A DNA stretch of 13,525 nucleotides, from positions 1 to 13,525 of the forward strand of contig JAGWRL010000118.1 of NCBI GenBank assembly GCA_028876585.1. The letters run 5' to 3'. The notes under the pieces are model-generated. The model saw only the letters and a program-made list of their open reading frames with translations, was not told where the DNA came from and ran no database searches. This document shows, one piece after another, positions 7,921 to 13,525 of this stretch. Every line of letters begins with the position of its first letter. Position 1 is the stretch's first letter. This DNA comes from Pseudomonadota bacterium (GTDB taxonomy: Bacteria; Pseudomonadota; Alphaproteobacteria; Rhizobiales; Beijerinckiaceae). A program made the position numbers and the translations under genes.

Positions 7921-7943
7921 CGGCGCCGATGAGACGGGCGCCG
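7921..7943. promoter_or_regulatory. Candidate activator-binding dyad upstream of the sigma-54 promoter
   Basis: CGGCGCC (7921-7927) and GGCGCCG (7937-7943) form a 7-bp dyad with a 9-bp gap. Its centre lies about 120 bp upstream of the predicted rightward start and about 70 bp from the predicted leftward one, distances typical for enhancer-binding activators of sigma-54. It does not match the NtrC consensus. GGCGCC is also common in this DNA, so confidence is low. Confidence 0.3.
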
Positions 7944-8023
7944 TGCGATCAGCGCGCAAGCGGTTTGACTGTTCGCCGCGCCGGGGAGCGGTGAAACGTC
8001 ATCGCCGCGAGGTTAAAGCGACA

Positions 8024-8040
8024 GCGGCACGGCTCTTGCT
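8024..8040 (+). promoter_or_regulatory. Sigma-54 (RpoN) -24/-12 promoter of the BMP transporter/biuH operon
   Basis: GCGGCACGGCTCTTGCT matches the consensus YTGGCACGNNNNTTGCW at every key base: GG at 8026-8027, GC at 8038-8039, and the required ten bases between them. Only the two outer left bases differ. A start is expected near 8051, leaving a leader of about 47 nt before the ATG at 8098. Sigma-54 promoters often serve nitrogen scavenging genes and need an enhancer-binding activator such as NtrC. Confidence 0.72.
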
Positions 8041-8097
8041 CGATGGCGTCACGGGTTCGGCGCGCCAGCGACGCGCAGCCACATCGGGGGAGTGCAT

Positions 8098-9201
8098 ATG
8101 TCGGATAGATCCATTTCGCGCCGCGCGTTGTTGCAAAGCGCCGCGTTCGGCGCGGCCTTCGGTCTGCGCCCGTGGAGCAGCGCCCGCGCCGCCGACCTCA
8201 CGGTTGGAATCGTCTATGTCGGCGCGCGCGACGATTTCGGTTGGAACCAGGCGCATGCGGTCGCGATCAAGGCGCTGAAGGAAGTGGCGGGCGTCAAGGT
8301 CGTCGAGGAGGAGAACGTGCCGGAGACCGACGCAGTCTCCAAGTCGATGGAATCGATGATCAACCTCGACGGCGCCGGCCTCATTCTGGCGACCTCGTTC
8401 GGCTATTACTCGCCGTTCGTGGTTGACCTGGCGAAGAAATACCCGGCGGTGCAATTCCGCCACGCCGCGCCGCTGTGGAGCAAAGACAAAGACCCCAAGA
8501 ACGCCGGCTCGTATTTCGGCTACCTCAACCAGGCTCATTATGTCGACGGCGTCGCGGCGGGGCTCTCGACCAAGACCAACAAGATCGGCTTCGTCGCCGC
8601 CAAGCCGATCGCCAGCGTGTTGTCCAACATCAACTCGGTGCTGCTCGGCGCGCGCAGCGTCAATCCGAAAGCGGTGGTGCAGGTGATCTTCACCGGCGAC
8701 TGGTCGATGCCGGTGCGCGAGGCGGAAGCCGCCAATGCGCTGGTGGACGCCGGCTGCGACGTCATCACCTGTCACGTCGACGGACCGAAGGTCGTGATTG
8801 AAACCGCGGAGAAGCGGGGCGCGAAGACCTGCGGCCACAACGCCAGTCAGGCGCCGCTCGCGCCCAAGGGGTTCATCACCGGCGCGGAATACAAGTGGGA
8901 GACGATCTACAAGGGCTACGCCGCCGACATCCAGAGCGGCAAGGCGCTGTCCAACTTCACCGCCGGCGGCTACGAGGCCGATTTCGTGCGCAACTCCCCG
9001 TTCGGCGCCGGTTGCTCGGAGGCGGGCAAGAAAGCCGCGCTCGCCGCCATCGAGGGCCTGCGCGCCAGGAAGCCGATCTATGTCGGTCCCCTGAAGGACA
9101 ACAAGGGCAATCTGGTCATCGACAAGAGCTACGGCAATCTCGACCCGTTCCTCGACAGGATGGATTATCTGCTCGACGGCGTCGTCGGCTCGATCACCTG
9201 A
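8098..9201 (+). CDS. BMP-family ABC transporter substrate-binding protein, Tat-exported; candidate biuret/oligourea receptor
   Basis: Periplasmic receptor of the importer encoded downstream; 367 residues from the ATG at 8098, which has a strong ribosome binding site (GGGGGAG, 8086-8092). The GTG at 8092 overlaps that site and was not chosen. The N-terminus has a twin-arginine signal, SRRALLQ (7-13 in MSDRSISRRALLQ), a hydrophobic stretch, and a likely cleavage site after ARA near residue 32, so it is probably exported folded through Tat. The mature part begins LTVGIVYVGARDDFGWNQAH, the usual opening of the BMP/PnrA (Med) family, whose characterised members mostly bind nucleosides. Here the operon also encodes biuret hydrolase, so biuret, triuret or a related ureide is the more likely ligand; that is inference. 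It has no lipobox. It is the first gene after the sigma-54 promoter and 15 nt from permease 1. Confidence 0.85.
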   Translation: MSDRSISRRALLQSAAFGAAFGLRPWSSARAADLTVGIVYVGARDDFGWNQAHAVAIKALKEVAGVKVVEEENVPETDAVSKSMESMINLDGAGLILATSFGYYSPFVVDLAKKYPAVQFRHAAPLWSKDKDPKNAGSYFGYLNQAHYVDGVAAGLSTKTNKIGFVAAKPIASVLSNINSVLLGARSVNPKAVVQVIFTGDWSMPVREAEAANALVDAGCDVITCHVDGPKVVIETAEKRGAKTCGHNASQAPLAPKGFITGAEYKWETIYKGYAADIQSGKALSNFTAGGYEADFVRNSPFGAGCSEAGKKAALAAIEGLRARKPIYVGPLKDNKGNLVIDKSYGNLDPFLDRMDYLLDGVVGSIT

Positions 9202-9216
9202 AGCCGGGGGCAGGCC

Positions 9217-10326
9217 GTGTCGGACGCCAACCTTATTCAATCCGCGCCGCGGGCGATGGCGCCGGTGGCCATCGGTTCGTCGCGGTGGCGCGCCGACGCC
9301 GAATATGTCGTTATTCCCGTGCTGGCGATCGCCGCCGCGTTCCTGCTGTTCTCGGCGTTTCTGCTGACCGTCGGCAAGTCGCCGATCGAGTTCGTGCAAT
9401 TGGTCTGGCGCGGCGGGTTCGGCACGGCGTTTTCGCTGCAAAACACGCTGCAACGCTCGTCGCCGCTGATCCTGACCGCGCTGGCGGTGGCGATTCCGGC
9501 TCGCATCGGTCTGATCATGATTGGCGGTGAGGGCGCCTTGGTGCTCGGCGGTTTCGTCGCCGCCACTGTGGCCATTCCTTTGGTTGGCGTGGCGCCGCCG
9601 ATGCCGACGTTGATCGTCATGGCGCTGGCGGGGATGATGACCGGCGCGATCTGGATGGGCGCCTGCGGTTTCCTTCGCTACGCGCGCGGCGTCAATGAAA
9701 CCATCGCTTCGCTGCTGCTGACCTATATCGGCGTGGCGATTATGAATTTCTTCGTCGAGGGACCGTTGCGCGATCTCTCCAACCCGAACAAGCCGTCCAC
9801 CAAGCCGATCGGCGCGGCCTATATGGTGGGGCCGATTCCGGGCACTTCGGTGCATTGGGGCTTCCTGTTCGGCGTCGTGCTCTGCCTCGCGCTTTATCTG
9901 TTGATGGCGCGCACCACCTTTGGTTTCGCCGCGCGGGTGACTGGCGGCAATTTCCGCGCCGCGCTGGCGCAAGGGCTGCCGGTTGGACGGTTGATCGTTG
10001 CCTGCTCGGCGATCGCCGGCGCTTGCGCGGGCCTCGCCGGCTTCTTCGAGGTGGCGGCGATCCAGGGCCGCGCCAACGCATCGCTGGCGGCGGGTTACGG
10101 CTTCACCGGCATTCTCGTCGCCTTTCTGGCGCGCCACAATCCGCTGGTCATTCCCCCGGTGGCGATCCTGTTTGGCGGCATCGTCGCCGCCGGCGGGCTG
10201 GTGCAACGCCGCATGGGCCTGCCTGATGCGACGGTGCAGGTGCTCGAAGGGCTGATCTTCGTCGTGCTGCTGACTTCGGAGACGCTCTACGGCCGGTTCT
10301 CTTTCTTCAAGCCGGGGGCGCGCTGA
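9217..10326 (+). CDS. ABC transporter permease 1 (BMP/nucleoside-type, BPD_transp_2 family)
   Basis: Membrane subunit of the putative ureide importer, 369 residues, starting with GTG at 9217 after a GGGGG stretch at 9206-9210. The N-terminal ~28 residues are cytoplasmic and polar, followed by a first helix at about 30-52 and further hydrophobic segments through residue 355. Family landmarks are GLIMIGGEGALVLGG (98-112), the equivalent of the conserved NIGAEGQ-type loop, and RGVNETIASLLLTYI (157-171), typical of YufP/NupP-type permeases. The stop TGA shares a base with the ATG of the next permease (TGATG), so the two should be made in equal amounts. Substrate cannot be read from the sequence. 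Confidence 0.87.
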   Translation: MSDANLIQSAPRAMAPVAIGSSRWRADAEYVVIPVLAIAAAFLLFSAFLLTVGKSPIEFVQLVWRGGFGTAFSLQNTLQRSSPLILTALAVAIPARIGLIMIGGEGALVLGGFVAATVAIPLVGVAPPMPTLIVMALAGMMTGAIWMGACGFLRYARGVNETIASLLLTYIGVAIMNFFVEGPLRDLSNPNKPSTKPIGAAYMVGPIPGTSVHWGFLFGVVLCLALYLLMARTTFGFAARVTGGNFRAALAQGLPVGRLIVACSAIAGACAGLAGFFEVAAIQGRANASLAAGYGFTGILVAFLARHNPLVIPPVAILFGGIVAAGGLVQRRMGLPDATVQVLEGLIFVVLLTSETLYGRFSFFKPGAR

Positions 10327-11243
10327 TGGAAAGCCCGGCTCTCATCGTTCTGGTGGCGATGCTCGGCGGCGCGATCCGCGTCTCGACGCCGTTCATGTTT
10401 GTGGCGCTCGGCGAATGTCTGACCGAGAAATCGGGCCGGGTGAATCTCGGCCTGGAAGGCACGTTGGTGCTGGGCGCGATGACGGCCTATGCGATCTCCT
10501 ATCATACCGGCAACCCTTGGGCGGGCGTGCTGGCGTCGGGCCTCGCCGGGTCCGCGCTCGGCGCGATGCATGGCGCGATCTGCGGCCTGCCGCGAGTGAA
10601 CGACGTCGCGGTCGGCATCGCGATGATGTTGTTTGGCGTCGGCGTCGCGTTTTTTCTGGGCAAGCCGTACATTCAGCCGGAGGCGGCGCGGCTGGGCTCG
10701 ATACCGTTTGGCTGGTGGGTCGAGAGCGCCAACCTGAAGAGCGCGCTTAATGTCAACCCGTTGTTCTTCGTCGGCGTCGCCTCGGCGTTCGCGCTGACCT
10801 GGGCGCTGCGCAACACGCGCTGGGGCCTGGTTGTTCGCACGGTGGGCGATAGCGCCCCGGCCGCGCGTGCGATGGGCGTGTCTGTCAATGGCGTCCGGTT
10901 GATGACGACGACCATCGGCGGCTTCTTCGCTGGCGTTGGCGGGGCGTTCCTGTCGCTGTCCTATCCCGGTTCTTGGAATCAGGGGCTGTCGTCCGGACAG
11001 GGGCTGATGGCGGTGGCGCTGGTGATCTTCGCGCGCTGGAGCCCGCTGCGCTGCGTCGGTGCCGCTTTGTTGTTCGGCGCGGCGGGCGCTATCGGCCCGT
11101 CGCTGCAATCGATCGGCGTCACGCAGGGCTATTATTTCTTCAACGCCGCGCCCTACATTCTGACGTTGGCGATCATGATCGCCACCTCCAACGCCAAACA
11201 CGCCGCCGCCGATATGCCGGGCGAACTCACCATGGCGAAATGA
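10326..11243 (+). CDS. ABC transporter permease 2 (BMP/nucleoside-type, BPD_transp_2 family)
   Basis: Second membrane subunit, 305 residues, ATG at 10326 with GGGGG (10314-10318) seven bases upstream. The family landmark [20 protein letters not shown] (28-47) matches the conserved GE-x-ERSGV-x-NLGLEG loop of YufQ/NupQ-type permeases. [16 protein letters not shown] (91-106) is the counterpart of the G-x-N-E loop in permease 1. About eight hydrophobic segments cover the rest. Together with permease 1 it should form the heterodimeric channel served by the double ATPase encoded two genes downstream. The stop overlaps the biuH start by four bases (ATGA). Confidence 0.87.
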   Translation: MESPALIVLVAMLGGAIRVSTPFMFVALGECLTEKSGRVNLGLEGTLVLGAMTAYAISYHTGNPWAGVLASGLAGSALGAMHGAICGLPRVNDVAVGIAMMLFGVGVAFFLGKPYIQPEAARLGSIPFGWWVESANLKSALNVNPLFFVGVASAFALTWALRNTRWGLVVRTVGDSAPAARAMGVSVNGVRLMTTTIGGFFAGVGGAFLSLSYPGSWNQGLSSGQGLMAVALVIFARWSPLRCVGAALLFGAAGAIGPSLQSIGVTQGYYFFNAAPYILTLAIMIATSNAKHAAADMPGELTMAK

Positions 11244-11923
11244 CGATGACGACGCTCGACGCCGACCCCTATCCCTGGCCCTACAACGGCGATCTGCGGC
11301 CCGACAACACGGCGATCGTGGTGATCGACATGCAGACCGATTTCTGCGGGCCGGGCGGCTATGTCGACAAGATGGGATATGATCTGTCGCTGACGCGCGC
11401 GCCGATCGCGCCCATCAAAGCCGTGCTCGCCGCCGCCCGCCCGCGCGGCTATCACATCATCCACACGCGCGAGGGCCATCGCCCGGACTTGTCCGATCTG
11501 CCCGCCAACAAGCGCTGGCGTTCGCGCCGCATCGGCGCCGGGATAGGCGACGCCGGGCCGTGCGGAAAGATCCTGGTGCGCGGCGAGCCGGGTTGGGAGA
11601 TCATCGACGAACTCGCGCCGGCGCCGGGCGAGATCGTGATCGACAAGCCGGGCAAGGGCTCGTTCTGCGCCACCGACCTCGAACTCATCCTGCGCACCAG
11701 GCGCATCGACAATCTCGTGCTGACCGGCATCACCACCGACGTCTGCGTCCACACGACCATGCGCGAGGGCAATGATCGCGGCTTTGAATGTGTGTTGCTT
11801 GAGGATTGTTGCGGCGCGACCGATGCGGGCAATCATCTGGCGGCGATCAGGATGGTCAAGATGCAGGGCGGCGTGTTCGGCGCGGTGTCGAACTCGACAG
11901 CGCTGATCGCAGGAATGCCATGA
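11240..11923 (+). CDS. biuH: Biuret hydrolase (biuret amidohydrolase), isochorismatase-like cysteine hydrolase
   Basis: Cleaves biuret to allophanate and ammonia in the cytoplasm; 227 residues. From the ATG at 11240 the isochorismatase-superfamily triad is D30 (in VVIDMQTDF), K136 (in [10 protein letters not shown]) and C169 (in TGITTDVCV). These fall exactly six residues before the D36, K142 and C175 reported for Rhizobium leguminosarum BiuH, with identical internal spacing. The N-terminal [11 protein letters not shown] and the stretches [20 protein letters not shown] and [18 protein letters not shown] also fit BiuH as I remember it, rather than nicotinamidase or RutB. It lies between permease 2 (4-nt overlap) and the ATPase (one-base gap), so it is co-produced with the importer. 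A second in-frame ATG at 11246 is possible. AtzF, its pathway successor, is encoded divergently 3.4 kb to the left. Confidence 0.92.
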   Translation: MTMTTLDADPYPWPYNGDLRPDNTAIVVIDMQTDFCGPGGYVDKMGYDLSLTRAPIAPIKAVLAAARPRGYHIIHTREGHRPDLSDLPANKRWRSRRIGAGIGDAGPCGKILVRGEPGWEIIDELAPAPGEIVIDKPGKGSFCATDLELILRTRRIDNLVLTGITTDVCVHTTMREGNDRGFECVLLEDCCGATDAGNHLAAIRMVKMQGGVFGAVSNSTALIAGMP

Positions 11924-11924
11924 C

Positions 11925-13451
11925 ATGAACGCGCCCATTCCGCGCCTTGGCCCGTCGTTGGAGACGGTCGGCATGAGCAAGAGTTTCGGCGCCTTGCGCG
12001 CGCTCGACAATGTGTCGATCAAAGTCCCCGCCGGCGGCTTTCACGCGCTGCTGGGCGAAAACGGCGCCGGCAAATCGACGCTGGTCAAATGCATCATGGG
12101 TTTCTACAGCGCCGACAAGGGCCAGTTGATGCTCGACGGCGCCGAGGCGCAGGTGCGTAACCCGCGCGACGCGCAGGCGCTTGGCGTCGGCATGGTCTAT
12201 CAGCATTTCACGCTCGCGCCGTCATTGAGCGGCGCGGAAAATCTGGTTGTCAGCCGCGCCGATGCGCCGGCGCTGATCAACTGGCGCGCCGAGCGCCGCG
12301 CGCTCAACGCCTTTCTTGAACGCATGCCGTTCCGGGTTCCGCTCGATCGCCCGGTGTCATCGCTGTCGGCGGGCGAGCGGCAGAAGCTCGAAATCCTGAA
12401 ACTGCTCTACCTCAACCAGCGCTTCCTCATTCTCGACGAACCGACCTCGGTGCTGACGCCCGATGAGGCCGACGAGATCCTCGGGTTGCTGCGCGGCATG
12501 ACGCGACGCGGCGAGATCACGGTGATGATGATCTCGCACAAGTTCCGCGAGGTCGAAGCGTTTTGCGACGCGTTCACGGTGCTGCGGCGCGGCGCGAAGG
12601 TGGGCGAGGGCGAGGTCGGGGCGGTGTCGACGCACGAGATGGCGCGGATGATGATTGGCGATTCGGTGGTGCGCCCTTCAGCGGCGCGCGCGGCCGGGCC
12701 GCCGCGCAACGCCACGCTGGAGATCGCCGGCTTGACGGTCGAGGGCGACGAGGCGCGCGACAAGGTGATCGACTTCAACCTGAAGATCAAGGGCGGCGAG
12801 ATCGTCGGCGTCGCCGGCGTCTCCGGCAACGGGCAGAGCGAGTTGGTCGAGGCGCTGTCGGGGCAGCGACCGATCAAGCGTGGTCAGGTGTTGATTGACG
12901 ATCACGATTTCGAGCCGAAGCGCGATCATTTCGCGCGGTTCAAAGTCTTTGGCCTGCCGGAGGAGCCGTTGCGCAACGCGGCCGTGCCGATGATGTCGGT
13001 TGCGGAAAACATGGCGTTTCGCGATTTCGACAAGCCGTCGATGGCGAGCCTGTCGTTCTGGCTGTCGCCGGGGCCGATGCGGGCGCGGGCGCGCGAGTTG
13101 ATTGGGCGCTACAACGTCAAGACGCCCTCGACCGAGACGCCGATCCGCGATCTCTCCGGCGGCAATGTGCAGCGGGCGGTGCTGGCGCGCGAACTGTCGC
13201 AGGAGGTCGATGTGCTGATCGTCGCCAATCCGTGCTTCGGCCTCGATTTCGCCTCCGTCGCCGATATTCGCGCCCAGATCATGGAGCAGCGCAATCGCGG
13301 CGCGGCGGTGCTCTTGGTGTCGGAGGACCTCGACGAAATTCTCGAACTCGCCGACCGCATCGCGGTGATGTCGGGCGGCCAGGTCGCCTATGAAACGCCG
13401 GCGGAAGGGGCGGATCGCACCACGATCGGCCGCCATATGGCGGGGCATTGA
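11925..13451 (+). CDS. ABC transporter double ATP-binding protein (BMP/nucleoside-type)
   Basis: Energising subunit of the importer, 508 residues with two fused nucleotide-binding domains. The ATG at 11925 is one base after the biuH stop, with AGGA at 11911-11914. Domain 1 is complete: Walker A GENGAGKST (44-52), Q-loop MVYQHF (90-95), signature LSAGE (147-151), Walker B FLILDEP (167-173), H-loop H205. Domain 2 is degenerate: its Walker A is GVSGNGQSE (298-306), lacking the GKS/T core lysine, the signature is LSGGN (410-414), and its Walker B reads LIVANP (431-436), with Asn in place of the catalytic Glu. This is the usual state in YufO/RbsA/MglA-type proteins, where one of the two ATP sites is inactive, so it is not a sign of decay. 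It pairs with the two permeases encoded upstream of biuH. The next hydrolase gene starts three bases after its stop. Confidence 0.9.
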   Translation: MNAPIPRLGPSLETVGMSKSFGALRALDNVSIKVPAGGFHALLGENGAGKSTLVKCIMGFYSADKGQLMLDGAEAQVRNPRDAQALGVGMVYQHFTLAPSLSGAENLVVSRADAPALINWRAERRALNAFLERMPFRVPLDRPVSSLSAGERQKLEILKLLYLNQRFLILDEPTSVLTPDEADEILGLLRGMTRRGEITVMMISHKFREVEAFCDAFTVLRRGAKVGEGEVGAVSTHEMARMMIGDSVVRPSAARAAGPPRNATLEIAGLTVEGDEARDKVIDFNLKIKGGEIVGVAGVSGNGQSELVEALSGQRPIKRGQVLIDDHDFEPKRDHFARFKVFGLPEEPLRNAAVPMMSVAENMAFRDFDKPSMASLSFWLSPGPMRARARELIGRYNVKTPSTETPIRDLSGGNVQRAVLARELSQEVDVLIVANPCFGLDFASVADIRAQIMEQRNRGAAVLLVSEDLDEILELADRIAVMSGGQVAYETPAEGADRTTIGRHMAGH

Positions 13452-13454
13452 GCC

Positions 13455-13525
13455 ATGATCGAGGTTGACGCGCAACCGTTCCCGTTCGTTCTCGATTCCC
13501 GCCATGTCGCGCTGGTGGTGATCGA
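13455..13525 (+). CDS. Second isochorismatase-like cysteine hydrolase (5' end only); candidate triuret hydrolase
   Basis: Only the first 24 codons are present, cut by the window edge. The ATG at 13455 lies three bases after the ATPase stop, with GGGG at 13442-13445. The visible residues contain DAQPFPF (5-11) and end in ALVVI plus a GA-started codon, probably Asp (19-24). This matches the start of BiuH in the same operon (DADPYPW, then AIVVID), including the likely catalytic Asp, so it is a paralogous isochorismatase-superfamily hydrolase. In known oligourea clusters a BiuH relative, TrtA, turns triuret into carboxybiuret, which decays to biuret. That is the best guess from context, but a ureidoacrylate- or RutB-like amidase cannot be excluded from so short a piece. 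Confidence 0.6.
   Translation, partial: MIEVDAQPFPFVLDSRHVALVVI

Larger units (their letters stand above)
7821..8097. promoter_or_regulatory. Divergent control region between atzF and the BMP transporter/biuH operon
   Basis: This 277-bp gap contains no credible gene. It holds a near-consensus sigma-54 promoter for the rightward operon, a degenerate sigma-54-like element facing atzF, and several inverted repeats that could be activator sites. The layout suggests coordinated, nitrogen-dependent expression of both transcription units from one region. No regulator gene is present in the window. I did not find a good match to the NtrC palindrome, so the activator is unknown. Confidence 0.6.

Noticed and set aside
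7921..7960. NtrC binding site upstream of the sigma-54 promoter
   Set aside because: No TGCAC/GTGCA palindrome at the expected spacing; only GGCGCC dyads and a weak TGCG-N7-CGCA are seen.
7999..10206. 735-residue open frame on the minus strand opposite the receptor and permease 1
   Set aside because: Antisense to two well-supported genes, low-complexity Arg/Gly/Asp content, and it would cover the sigma-54 promoter.
12816..13237. Degenerate Walker motifs in the second ATPase domain read as gene decay
   Set aside because: Loss of the second catalytic site is normal in YufO/RbsA-type double ATPases; the frame is intact and full length.

Overview
The window is GC-rich and densely coding, with short spacers and stop/start overlaps. 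The gene set, the long UrtB with its secreted N-terminal extension, and the codon style suggest an alphaproteobacterium, probably Hyphomicrobiales (Rhizobiales). That placement is inference; no rRNA or other taxonomic marker is present. I see no tRNA, rRNA, CRISPR array, insertion sequence or phage gene.

Left block (1-4946, + strand): a urea ABC importer, urtA (3' part only), urtB, urtC, urtD, urtE. The urtB/C and urtC/D junctions overlap by 4 nt. The only sizeable spacer, between urtA and urtB (648-754), holds two hairpins, one of which ends five bases before the urtB ATG. Just downstream (5025-6041, + strand) is a soluble GGDEF protein with an intact GGEEF active site and RxxD inhibitory site.

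Middle: atzF, allophanate hydrolase, on the - strand (6048-7820), convergent with the GGDEF gene. A 277-bp divergent region (7821-8097) separates it from the next block. It contains a near-consensus sigma-54 (-24/-12) promoter reading right, a degenerate one reading left toward atzF, and inverted repeats between and around them.

Right block (8098 to window end, + strand): a tight operon encoding a BMP-family ABC importer (Tat-exported binding protein, two permeases, double ATPase). Biuret hydrolase, biuH, lies between permease 2 and the ATPase. The window ends in the first 24 codons of a second isochorismatase-like hydrolase, a candidate triuret hydrolase.

Together this reads as an oligourea nitrogen-scavenging locus. 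Urea enters through UrtABCDE. Biuret, and possibly triuret, is proposed to enter through the BMP-type importer. Triuret would go to biuret (second hydrolase), biuret to allophanate (BiuH), and allophanate to ammonia and CO2 (AtzF). The sigma-54 promoter fits nitrogen-limitation control. The assignments of urtABCDE, atzF and biuH rest on clear family motifs. The importer substrate and the triuret step are inference.
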